DNA of 64,000 bases from Protopterus annectens (taxonomy: Eukaryota > Chordata > Ceratodontiformes > Protopteridae). The DNA is taken from assembly GCF_019279795.1 (NCBI RefSeq), contig NC_056744.1, positions 901,653,904 through 901,717,903 on the forward strand, written 5' to 3'. The notes beneath the pieces were generated by a model, which made no database searches, had not been told where the DNA came from, and was given only the letters and a program-made list of their open reading frames with translations. Position numbers and translations under genes: made by a program. Shown here piece after piece: positions 34,201 through 45,419 of this stretch (positions are counted from its first letter, which is position 1; each line of letters begins with the position of its first letter).

Positions 34201-34830
34201 CTCCATTGTATAGTAAACCTTCTAAATGGCCCACCTCATACATAACGGTATGTCATCCAGGGACATAGGGTCCTAACATCCTTGTATTCCCCGCAATAAG
34301 GCCCATTATTGTGTAAAATGCCCCACTTATCATTAATTTCACACAGCACATGCAGCATCTGGGGACATCACAGAGGTTTCCCACTAGGGAATACCAGGGC
34401 CTCAAAAATCTACCATACACAGATAGGCTATAAGCCCAACCCTCTACCAGGTTTTATACATCCTACTCAGAAGTGACCTCTGTCTGATGTGCAAGGCAAT
34501 CACAGACTTAACATTGTTGGGACTGCTACACAAGTGCAACTGAAGCTCCACTCTATAAACACACACACACCCTCAACCTGGTGTGTGAAGATCAACTGAG
34601 CTTGTTGGTGGCTCAGATGTGTGTCCCACACACTCAGTCTGCTGTGGAATGGTCACCCTGTCCACATCAGGCAGGGTAGCTATTTACACTTTTGCAGGCA
34701 GAACCTGGATAACTGGATGGTTAACTGCACATACACCATCAAGTGCTGACTTGCATACACTTGGGCTAACATCTGGCCTAGGCATATGGGAGCTCAGAGC
34801 CCATAGCCTAGTAATCTCATATGGTCCTAG
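31205..34830 (+). pseudogene. CR1/L2-group LINE, copy 3 (ORF1 esterase and ORF2)
   Basis: ORF1 of this group encodes an SGNH-type esterase. Here SSILHIGDSIVRHSDVPLT (near 31215) holds the GDS block, HIGVLDLG (near 31390) corresponds to GTND, and FDRDGLHLSQLAFRYVAMD (near 31610) holds the DxxH block. ORF2 starts around AMLLNARSLDMTLPSMQAF (31757) with TLENADICAV. RT pieces follow: VTEHTAYLDLDKVFDTVTH (near 33690, motif A) and PTMSADDCMLCAV (near 33965, from FADD). A C-terminal LLRSDLCLMCKAI is near 34465. The 3' end near 34790-34830 shows TAGCCTAGTAATCTCATATG. A SINE splits it at 31903-32149. Many frame breaks. Confidence 0.75.
31903..32149 (-). mobile_element. SINE subfamily A inside LINE copy 3
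   Basis: Minus-strand SINE with GTGCAGTGGTAGAGTTGTCG in the head, GAGTCTGCATGTCCTCTCTG in the centre and a tail 'tgttaaataaataaaa'. CCATCCTAT (31894-31902) and CCATTCTAT (32150-32158) make a 9-bp target duplication with one change. Confidence 0.9.
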
Positions 34831-37359
34831 GTATACCAGTTATGGCCTGTGTGCTGGAACACACTGTGTTGTTATGTGTCCACACATATCACTGCCATCG
34901 ACTATGGTGTGACCCCTATGGGCAACGTTACAGTACCATGTCATACACCAACATCCGACAAATAGGTGAGTGGTACTAGAAGTGCATATGGATATTCCAG
35001 CAACATCTGTACTACACAATAACTGAGAGCAGTGCATATGTGGGGGAAGGTTTCCTCCTCATAGGTATCTGACATCTGCAGTACCCAGATGTTTGTGGAA
35101 TGTCTACATGTGCCTGATATATGTAGACCCCCTTCCAGACAAATGTGGATGTCTGGAAACCAGATGGACAAAATGTAATGGTTGTCCCCTGAGTGTGGGG
35201 TATGTGTCTGTGACATGCCAGACCCCTCAGAACACAGTAATGGTACATTAATATCTGTTACTGTAGCCATTCCCTTACATTGTATGCTCAATATGTACAC
35301 ACTGTTGCTGCGGCAGAGCCTGTGTCCCCCCACTAGTACTGCCTATAACCTGCTGTCCCACTGCAGGGGCTCACAATGTATGTTAGCCACAGCTGTCAGG
35401 CAATGGGATACAGGTGTGGAGCACACAGTGACCTAGCCAGAGTTTGTCAGAAATGGTCAAGAAGACCTGGACAATCTTTGAACTAAACTTGTATGACATT
35501 CACAGACTGAGAGGGACTCACTGACAGTACATGATGTGATATACCAGTTGTACCCACCAGTAGTTACTGTTACTATTGTACAAGAGACAATCTAGTAGCA
35601 TTTGTATGTGATCTGACCATTGCTGGGGGGACTCAGGGGCCAGAGCTGTGATCTATGTCACTGCAGACAGAGCCAAAAGGGAAGACAGTAGGTGCTGGAT
35701 AGCAGACTAACAGCAACATGTCATTCCAAGATATGTTGTTAAGACCTACTGTTAAAATTCCTATTTCCCAGAACTGCATCCCCATGTCTGCATTCCATTA
35801 CATGGTTATTTCTATGACATACCTGGAATAGTGCTGTACTCCTTTGTGAGCAGAAATCCAGTAGTAGTTTTCATTGAACATCAGTCTGTCTTCATAAAGA
35901 AAGTCACAGACCTCATTACCATAGGCAGCAACTTGACTTTTGTTGGTAATGCTCATGAATAGGTGATTGCCTGTGCACCAATCTGTGACTCACACTTGCT
36001 AATAGCATCCAGAACAGCTGGGTTGCATTTTCATTAGCCAATAGCATGGCAACACAGTGCTATAATTAAGGCCTTCATGTAGGCCTTGGCTCTTTCTGTG
36101 GCCTGTGAGGAGGACATTATCAAAGTGAGGGAGCTACAGCATCACAAAGGGTAGGTAGAACTACTGTTCACTGTTTAGATTGATGTGGTATGTCCACAGT
36201 TGTTCATGCTATATTTGTCCATTGTTAACAGACCTTCTGATTCTGTGGCAGTATACTGTTTAACAATGTGTGTTGGGGTCAGTAAGAAGAGAGGCAGATG
36301 TGAGTGTCATATATCATTTTTATCTGAATGTCCATGCTGCTGCAGTTGTTGTTAGTCTACCAACTGTGTATGTTTGTAGGGTGAGGCTGTGACACATGTC
36401 CCTGCCACCTGAACATTTCCCCCCACCCAATCATTTATGTATGGGTGTTGTGTGGATGCCCTGTTCTAGGTGTTTGGGAGGTATGGTAGGTCTGTAGCAG
36501 GTAGCCGAACATACTGCTGCATTCTGTCCAGGAGTCATACTGGGGATTGTGAAGACATTGGGGGACATCAAGCTGTATATGTCAGTGAGGAAGCAGTGTC
36601 AGCTTTTGTGTCACAGCATGGTCAAGATGAGGGTACTCATAACAATTCAAGTGAGCCATTTGCCTCTGGTACATATATTAAGTAATAGTGTCATCCAGAG
36701 GTGACATTTAGGACATGTATTCATATTTGCGACATGTGTCCCACACTCCTGGCCTTTGATGTGTTACTGTGGGTGGCAGTGACTGCAGTAGTAGCAACCA
36801 GTTCTGCTGGAGATTGCAGGGCTCAGTTATTTCTATATTGTATTGACAAGCATGTAGTTGTGCAACAGATTGGACTGTGGGCCAGGACTGTGGGTGTCCA
36901 GAAGTCAGACATGATAGAAATGTAACAGATACAGCTACTGAGTCATTATTATGGGAGGTATACTTGCAAGACATATGTGTATGCATACAAAATGTTACAC
37001 CGGATTGGCACGAACATGTGTGTTTGGATGGATATGACATGTGACACTGACCTGTCTATCATGGTTTTGTAACCTTAATCTGCACTGACTTGCCAGTACT
37101 TTAGCACACAGGATAGATATTATAACAACCATGCTATAAGTAGGTGGGGCAACTGTGAACATTCTGCAACAGTCTGTGCAGTTGTCAGCTCTACCTGATA
37201 TCATAGGCCTGCTGTACATCCATCAAGATATATTTGGCTGTGTACTGATTTTGTGTCTGCATCACAGGCTCAAGTACGCTGTCATTTATCCCATTATATG
37301 TAGAAGTAGTGTGTCACTGGCAAGCAGGCTATGTTTGAAAAAAACACCACTTGCTCCTT
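34831..37359. other. Unassigned 2.5 kb interval
   Basis: No clear gene. A 130-residue minus-strand open frame (34941-35333) has no recognised domain. A possible exon lies at 36470-36685. Some exon-like ends, such as AGCATCACAAAGGGTAGGTA near 36140, hint at another broken accessory gene. Confidence 0.35.
36470..36685 (+). pseudogene. Possible exon, unknown protein
   Basis: An open segment after a TGTTCTAG acceptor-like site near 36468. It reads GDCEDIGGHQAVYVSEEAVS then AFVSQHGQDEGTHNNSSEPF, an acidic/polar composition similar to the variable part of Harbinger accessory proteins. There is no domain, and the frame closes at 36683. Low certainty. Confidence 0.2.
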
Positions 37360-38110
37360 AGTCCTGAGTTGGCCTAATAATGCACTATACTATAGTTGAT
37401 ATGGTCCTGGTTTCAATACTTGGCAGGGGTTAGCATTTTTGCTGATGTGACATCACTGCAATGCTTGATATATTTATAGAGACAGCAGCTATTTTTCAGA
37501 AATGATTTGGCCTGCTTGGCTAATACACTAATGCACTGTTCTATACTACAGAAGGCCCTGGGTTTGATACTTGGCATGGGTGAAGATTTTTCCTGATGTG
37601 ACATCACTGTAATGCTTGATATATTTATAGAAACATTAGTTATTCTTCAGAGATGAGTTGGCCTGGTGGGCTAATACACTATGCTGTACATTTTTGCTGA
37701 TGTGACATCACTGTAATGTTTGATATATTTATAGAAACACCACCTATTTTCCAGAGCTGAGTGGGCTAATGCACTATGCTATACTACAGAGGGTGCTGGG
37801 TTCAATACTTGGCAGGAGTGAATATTTTTCACTGATGTGACATCACTGTAATGCTTGATATATTTAGAGAAACAGCAGTTAGTCTTTAGAGCTGAGTTGT
37901 TCTGTTGGGATAATGCATTATGCTGTACTGCAGAGGGTCCTGGGTTCAATAGTTAGTAGGGATGAATATTTTACCTGATGTGACATCACTGTAATGCTTG
38001 ATATATTTATAGAAACACCAGTTATTCTCCAGAGCTGTGTTGGCGTAATGGGCTGATAAACTATGCTGTACTTCAGAAGGCTCTGCATTTGAGACTTAGA
38101 AGTGGAGATG
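37360..38110 (+). repeat. Tandem array of tRNA-like units, about five copies
   Basis: Units of about 105-150 bp contain TTGGCCTGGTGGGCTAATAC (A-box-like), GGTCCTGGGTTCAATACTTGG (B-box-like) and TGATGTGACATCACTG (near 37443, 37594, 37698, 37833, 37976). The block TGATGTGACATCA is itself palindromic. The array ends where the second Harbinger derivative starts, and a single related module precedes the first derivative at 4436-4500. Confidence 0.8.
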
Positions 38111-38149
38111 TTTTATTAATGTGCATAACATTGTCAAAATCAGATATGG

Positions 38150-41100
38150 TGATTTAAACAGTTTTAAGTGGGTTTGCATGCGTTGCCAGATGTGTCACGA
38201 TGCCAAAGAGCACCCAGTCCTGCTTAAACCCAGATGATTTCCAAAAAAAAAAAAATGGGGGCAAGTAGGGGGAAAAACAATATGAAAGCCAGGTAGGGAT
38301 GTGCAGGATGGGTGTAAGAAAGGACCATAACTCTCCATTTCTTCTACAACAACAGCTGTGCATGTTGTGGATAATTTGGAATTTGGAGCCTCACATCCCA
38401 CAGGGAGGGGTGTGGGTGATATAACTTTGTTGATTAAATGCTGGGATGATTGATGACAGTGTACATGGGGTCAAAATGGGGAGCTATGTATGGGGCAATA
38501 TTTTTTGTGGGACAGATACCCTTTTTTAAGGACAGAGTGGAATGTTGGGGAAGGGATGTAGGTATGTTTGGGGAGGTAAGTTGGGTAGGAGATGTTGCAT
38601 TTGCATACAGACAAGACAGTGGATAGGGGCAGTGTATGACACATGAGGGGGATAAGCACCTTGGATCGGGAGGGTATTTGGGAATCGGAGGACCAAGTGC
38701 ACCCAGATGGAAACAGTGGGACTGATCAACCCACCCATGGGCAGTCACCACTGTCCCTTCATGGCCACAAAGGTGGCTGCACTGGGGGCTGGGCACTGAG
38801 GCAAGCCTGCCCCTCCAGGTGTGCCAGTGGTACAGTAATTCTTCCAAACCATACTTGATAAACCTGTGCACCTTCCTTGTGAACTGATTTCAGGTGACAA
38901 CATCCTCCCCACACCCACCCCCAGGGGGGACAGGCCTTGTCCCCTGAGGCAGTTCCACCTGAAGGTGGTGCATGACCAATGGAGGAGGCAGCTCCAGGTT
39001 GGGTCCCAGATGTGCTGGGACCCAGTGACATGGCCAGATGAGGTGGGATAAGTGGATCCACCAGAACAGACCTACCCAAGTGTGCTATGGTGTTCAGGTT
39101 TGTCAAAGTATATTAGTTAGTCATGAACAGACCATTTCAATGTTAGCATGCATGGGTGTTCCAATTAACCCAGAACAATAGAAATGTATAGCATACAGAA
39201 CACAGGCATAAATGGAATAATAGTCATTATTGTAACAGCATGCCAGTAACAGTTATGGTAAAAGACCAACAACATTGGTATTTCAACAAGGTATGTTAGC
39301 ATGCAACCATTATAATATATAACCAGTAATACAACAGAAGGCTCAACATTAGCTTTTGAGAATAACATATTTGAAAATGGTACCATACCCATAGTAGAAG
39401 AAGAATAATTTGTGATGCAGATAAGGGATGGGGGAGAGAAAAGACATTCCATTACTAACTGTGTAGGCTATATTTTTCACAACAGTACTGCTCATTACTC
39501 TACAGGTCTGTCCTTACTTTATGTCTAGAAGTTCCCTATAGCTTCTGTAGCACATACATACCTCTCAAGCTATCCAGGTGGGATGGTATTGGCCAAGCCA
39601 TAATGTCTACAGGTACATAGTTCAGGGGACTATTACATGTCAGGGGAACATATTTGACTACTGAGGTGTACTCTACACTGATGTGTGACTGTGCTTCTGG
39701 CATGCTTCAACTGGGTTTATATCTGTGTGCAAGGTTTTTGGCAGTAGTGATCACTATCCGTGACACTTGAGAGACATGTATCATGCATAGTATGGAGAGT
39801 TTACACATCCTGCCATCATTGGCCGGCTTGGGGTTAAACAATCAGCAGACATTCGCAGACATACAAGCTATACAGCCATACCAACAATCGACAATTTAAT
39901 TTGTCTTATTAACTTGGGATAGTATTGTACTTCATGTCATTTTATTTAATGGAGTGTTATCACCTTGCTGAGAAATGCTGTTTACACACTACTACACCTG
40001 GACACAGACATTACTATATCCTTTATACAGCTACTATAGACATTTATTTACCTGTAAGTCCTGTGGGGAGAAAATCTGTTAACAACACATAACTGTTTCT
40101 ATAAATAGTCAGTACTACTTGTCTGTTACTATAATATATTTTAGTACCTGTCCCTGGATTCAAACCCCAGTCTGTGTGTGGAAAAATGAACAAAATACAT
40201 ATTGCTTATCACATTGGGCTACTGGGCCACTGTTATGTGCTGATTGAGTGATATGTACCTAAACCTCACCTGGTGACAACATGTGACCTGGTAATATAGG
40301 TAGAGTGTCACACAAGACTGCAGTGACAATTGAGCATACATGCATGACATTCATGCATGACAGAGATAGTAGGTGAACTGTCTATTAATACTTGAAATGC
40401 AGTTATACACAATTAACTCCTCATGGATGGGAATATGTGTGAATTGTACAGACCATCTTGGGGTGCTGGGATGTCTACCTGACCCATATACATTTGCAGA
40501 TAGTATATTTGAAATCTACAGCTATTACAGTTTCATACTTGTCTGCATCAGCGTACCTACATTTTCAGGGATGTATGTAGCTGAAATGCAAAGGTTAACC
40601 CAAGACAATCTTGGGAGAAACACACTATAATACCTTAGACAGTACTACTATAGGTTCAGCTCTTAGTGCAGAACAAATATCACATTGCATTATATCTTGT
40701 AGTACAGCTCCACATCTACACTTTAGCGTGACAGTTATTTATTGGCCAACCTTCATTCACTTCATGGTGTTATACCCATCTTTACTTCACAAAACCTGTA
40801 ATATTTGATTTCTTAACCAACATCTTAGAATACACATAATTGGCGGAAGACAGATTTATTGAGGGTGAGTTGACACAGTGATTGGTATACAGCTGATGAT
40901 CTTTATTGTTTCAAACTTTATATAATGCAGGCATTGGAACACATCTGTTATCACACAGTCTATGCAATACTACTTTTATTTGTTCACAGTTCTGACTGCA
41001 ATTGTACTGTATTTCCTGTAGATTAGGGAGGTAATTTATTCCCTTCACATTTTCAATGCCAGTGTACTTTATTACCAGAACATATATAATTAATACAGTA

Positions 41101-42615
41101 TACACATGTTATTGCCATATATTATTAATACTGTATTAACTTTCTTTATGTAACAGTAGCATGTTTCATGCTTTCATCTGTATTGAACTGTGCCTGGCAA
41201 TACTCACTTATATAAGACCAGATCTATGTACACATTCATTGCAGTACACTTACAACAAACAATACCTACTGGCAGTTACTACTGTACTCTTTCTTAATTA
41301 GATTACTATATATTGCAAGATATATCTTTACTCACCACACTCTCAGTGCATCCTGGTCAGGTACCCTGTATGGGCCTCCAAGTTGTGAGCCCTGTCCTCT
41401 GCAGCTGTGGGGGGAAACATATCATTATGTATAGTTGTCTATCAGATATTCATACTAGAATTTGGTAAATCAATGGTTCCTATACTTACAAACTTCTAGG
41501 GCATTGAGGTCTGGAGCACCTTGGATCCATTGGGCCAAGAGTTCCCCCTTCCTTTGCTTCAGGTCATCATAATGATGACGCACCTGCTCATCAGTATGAG
41601 GGATTCCAGTTGCAGTGGTGAGGTCATGTGCCAGATGGTCACAGGCCTCAAACTTGTATTCAAAGTCCTGGTACTGGCCCTGCAACAGTCTGTCACCATG
41701 GTCTTTGACAAGGAGCCCAGCCATGCCCTGGACTCCAAAATGCCCCAATGTTAAACCCAGAAGCACTCTCCCTCTCTGACTCCAGCCATAGCTCCTGCAG
41801 TGATTAAACTCCAACAGGTTCTGGTTGTATCCCCACCTGTTAAGCTTAAATAAGGCTATTTTCCCACCCTTTGCCACCATTGGACCATTTTTTTAAAATG
41901 CTAAGCAAAGCTTAGCACTGCACAAACCCGCTAAGCTTAGATGAGCAGCGCTTTCACTGGCAATGCTTAGCAATGCTTAGCGGTGCACAAACCTACTTAG
42001 CTGAGCTGAGGACTGCATAAACTGGGATTGCTTAGCAGTGCCCAAGCCAGCTAAGTGGAGCTGCATGTTGCAAAGTACTGCTAAACAGGTCCTGAACATT
42101 GCTTGGCTTGGCCTAGCAGAGCTTAGCTACAGGCAAAAAGAGTTTTTAAAAAATAAAAAACATTATAGAAAGTATTTGGTCATTAATGATAATTTATTAT
42201 TATGTGTATCTATTTTACTTTATATCCCCTAAACATATGTATTTCACTACATTATCTGTTACTGTAACTTTAATGTATTGGACACTTGTGTGTAACTGGG
42301 GTGTTTATTCTCAGGTCAACACTGAAAATGGGCTTCTGGTTAAGCTGGACTAAATTTACATAACTTAAATAACAAATTTCAATGTATACATAAAAAACAT
42401 ATTTATAACATTTCCCTATTGCATGTAAAAAGCTGAATGGCCTGTATTCAAATCATGCACCTACTGCACATGAGGTCATTACGCTAAGCTTTCAGCTAAT
42501 GAGGATATGGTGATCAGAGCTATACTGTTCTATATAGATCTCAGTTATGTTTAAGCAGTGCTGAGCACCATGCTGTGCTGCTCAAACCTGCTCAGCTATG
42601 CTTAAATGACCTTTT
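38150..42615 (-). mobile_element. Harbinger derivative 2 (Myb/SANT gene only)
   Basis: Colinear with 4540-8275: the left block (38150-38640), the accessory-gene C-terminal exon, introns, the SANT exon, and a right block rich in GCTTAGC words (41895-42130) ending near 'cagctatgcttaaatgacc' (42593-42612). It is longer than copy 1 mainly through intron differences. No transposase was found. A lone MITE end (CATACCTCTCAAG, near 39567) lies inside. The limits are inferred from where similarity to copy 1 stops. Confidence 0.65.
38759..41880 (-). pseudogene. Harbinger Myb/SANT accessory gene, three exons (copy 2)
   Basis: The better copy of this gene. Exon 1 (41880-41490) encodes MVAKGGKIALFKLNRWGYN and then the SANT-type domain at about residues 65-120, with FEYKFEACDHLAHDLTTATG, HTDEQVRHHYDDLKQRKGEL and LAQWIQGAPDLNALE, and ends at a GTAAGT donor (complement of 41484-41489). 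Exon 2 (41404-41336) lies between a CCCCACAG acceptor and a GTGAGT donor, with AEDRAHNLEAHTGYLTRMH and one in-frame stop. Exon 3 (39084 to about 38759) starts after ACCATAG and is proline-rich, IPPHLAMSLGPSTSGTQPG. Known partners use the SANT domain to bind element ends and recruit the transposase. Damage in exons 2 and 3 suggests the gene is dead. Confidence 0.7.
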
Positions 42616-42698
42616 CTATTAAAATTAAAAGCATCCGGTTTCTATTTTTAGATGTCTGGCACGTTTATTGTTAATTGCTGAGTTGCCGCGCAAATACA
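42616..42698. other. Short spacer
   Basis: Nothing recognised between the Harbinger end and the CA tract. Confidence 0.4.
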
Positions 42699-42703
42699 CG
42701 CAC

Positions 42704-42762
<59 letters not shown>
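42699..42762. repeat. (CA)n microsatellite
   Basis: About 30 CA repeats with two CG variants at the start. Confidence 0.95.
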
Positions 42763-42769
<7 letters not shown>

Positions 42770-42789
42770 ACAATGACATTTTCACATTT

Positions 42790-43090
42790 AATTTCACTAC
42801 CATATGGCACTCTGACAGTACAGGGGGTGTGTTACAGACACTGTAACACACCCACTACATATAAATTGTACAACTAGCCAAATAACACATTTATTTAATA
42901 TTTTAGTGCTGTCCAGGACTGTCACAGTAAAGGGTGTGTGTTACAGACACTGTAACACACCCCCTACATATAAATTGTACAACTGGCCAAGTACACAGAT
43001 TTAATTTAATATTTTAGTGCCGTCCAGCACTTTGACAGTGCAGGGGCTGTGTTACACATCTCCAAGCAATGTAACACACCCCTTACACTG
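42790..43090. repeat. Three tandem units, each with a GGGTGTGTTACAG hairpin
   Basis: Units of about 107-112 bp share 'acatataaattgtacaact' and 'atttaatattttagtgc'. The hairpins are GGGTGTGTTACAG/CTGTAACACACCC with a 3-nt loop (42825-42853), GTGTGTTACAG/CTGTAACACAC (about 42934-42962) and a wider-loop version (43043-43083). Confidence 0.85.
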
Positions 43091-43408
43091 ATCAGTAACT
43101 GTGTACATGGCTTTCTCTCAGTAGTGTGTCTTCATTAATATGCAAGGCATGCTGCCAAGGGATTAGTGCAGACACGGGCACTGTACACTCCATGTAGGGC
43201 TTGCACTATTCCAACATGGACTTTATTAAATCTGGGAGAATGTCTATGATGCAGATCAATCCCATGAAATACAGCACAACAAAATAGTGTTATGACAACA
43301 ATTTACACAGGGACTGAGATACAGCCATTATGGACAGAGTTACCCATGACCAGATATGTCTACTTCTAAAAAGGACAACAGCATTCTTTTCTGCTTAATT
43401 ATAGGCTT
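43091..43408. other. Unassigned interval
   Basis: No gene or repeat recognised. Confidence 0.4.
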
Positions 43409-43438
43409 AGACACACACACACACACGCACACACGCAC

Positions 43439-43500
<62 letters not shown>
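43409..43500. repeat. (CA)n microsatellite
   Basis: About 45 CA repeats with three CG interruptions in the first third. Confidence 0.95.
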
Positions 43501-43879
43501 CATTAGCATTGTAAAAATGCATAAATGGTCAGCAAACATATTTTACTGTCTGCATTCAATGATGTATATGAACAGACACAACATGTCATTGTATAAATAA
43601 TGAGAAAGATATCAGAGACTATTGCGGACAATAGGCACAACCATACAATAACCTTCTGAGACAAGCAACATTATAGTTGGCTTAATACACATCAATATGA
43701 TGAGTGCAACACTAAAAACAATGTGATATGTTCAAATTTTCAATCAAAACAACTGTACACATATCAGAATTGTAATATATCTGTTAATAGCAGTATTGCT
43801 TGTGTACAACTGTATGCATTCTCTTCCAAACCAGTCAGGAATCAAAAGGCTTTCAAATTAAATATTTTGGAACATGATT

Positions 43880-44090
43880 ACTATTTATGACCTGCTGCTA
43901 TCAAATGGGTTCCCAATCAAGTGACAGTCAATCTAGGCTATAGCAGTGTTTTGGGGTTTTTTTGTTAAGAAAACAAGTGTTTGTAAAAACAATACCAATG
44001 TTTACCTACGGGTGTGCTCATTATGAACTGCCACTATCAAATGGGTACCTGCTCAAGTGTCAGTCAGCCTAGGCTATAGCAGAGTTTTGA
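43880..44090. repeat. Diverged tandem duplication of about 140 bp
   Basis: 'tatcaaatgggttcccaatc' with 'ctaggctatagcagtgtttt' is repeated later as 'tatcaaatgggtacctgctc' with 'ctaggctatagcagagtttt'. Confidence 0.75.
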
Positions 44091-44159
44091 CAAACACACA
44101 CACACAAGTGGTATGAGGCAAGTGCAACATCAAAGTTAAACTGAAGGTCATGTCACACA

Positions 44160-44363
44160 GTTTGCAAACAACTGTATTACCACTGTCACCGCAGACATCT
44201 GACACCCATTCAGTTTGTGAAGAGGCAAGCTATGCACATCAGATCAAATATCAGAAATCAAGTTTGCAAACAACTGTATTACCACTGTCACTGCAGACAT
44301 CTGACACCCATTCAGTTTGTGAAGAGGCAAGCTATGCACATCAGATCAAATATCAGAAATCAA
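44160..44363. repeat. Two 102-bp tandem units, nearly identical
   Basis: Units 44160-44261 and 44262-44363 start 'gtttgcaaacaactgtatta'. I count one difference (CACCGCAG against CACTGCAG). The length is a multiple of three, which is why a chance open frame runs through both. Recent duplication. Confidence 0.95.
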
Positions 44364-45419
44364 AAACAAACATACAAGTATGTCAAATTATGCATCATAA
44401 GCAATAGTCATAGCACCTACACTTGTATGTTTGTAAACAATTCACATTGCAACCTGTGTGTGTCAGATACACATAACAAACTCTTCTTTATGTTGTGGCT
44501 GTATTTCTAAAAAAATGTGTGTTGACAAAATGGATCAAAAATACCAAATTTGTCTACACTACAAGTTTTATACACAGTTGTAAAGACAGCTATCGTTTCC
44601 TGATTTCACTTACTTTACTTATGCATGATGGATATTCCTGCACTATAATCAATAAACATGTGTTTTTTGAAAAATACAGACCTGAAAACAGTGAAATCTG
44701 CATCTAAATTCATAATATACATCTTATATTCAACATACCTCTCTCCATACTTCTCTTTTCTTAGCTCAAGAAATCTGGACAAAGCCTGACATAATGGTGG
44801 GACAGAGGCCTAAAAATAGGGACACATTTTAAATATTGCTCTTATAAACTTAGAAAATTACTAGAATAACATGATTTGTGTTAGAATGCATTTTCCGAAG
44901 GATATGAAATCTGAAACTCAAATACATGAGTACAAAGCAGGCTAGCAAGTACGGTAGATGCACGGATAAACCAAACTTGATTGAAAGAAAAAAAATCCAG
45001 CACCCTGAGCATGAGTAGCAAACATAAAGTTTATTATGAACCAGACCGGTTTCAGCAACTAGCTTTCTTCAGTGGCTGATTTTAAAACATCACAATGAGT
45101 CATATATATAGGTAATATAAATTAGGTGACCTGACATCACTTCCTGTATACTCACAATATAGCCACAAAAATAGAAAATGAGAATTAAATTAATATTTGA
45201 CAGTAAATATGTCCCAAAAATAAAACATTTCATTATATTTGAAAAATATATTATTTAACTACAACCATCTATGATAAAATAATGTGGAATACCATGTAAA
45301 TGCTAGTAAATATAATGACAAGCATTGAAAATATATAATTAATGACCAAAAAAATGACCAAAAAATCTTTTAATCATGGTACAATTGTTAATATAATGTA
45401 ATGAATAACACTGAGTAAA

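Noticed and set aside
34941-35333. 130-codon minus-strand open frame as a host gene
   Set aside because: No recognised domain, no splice context, and it sits just past a dead LINE in a transposon-rich interval.
37360-38110. Cluster of functional tRNA genes
   Set aside because: A- and B-box-like words are present, but stems do not pair well enough for a cloverleaf and the units vary in length. They are tRNA-like repeat relics.
44150-44407. Small protein with a 34-residue internal repeat
   Set aside because: It is explained by a recent 102-bp DNA duplication in non-coding sequence.
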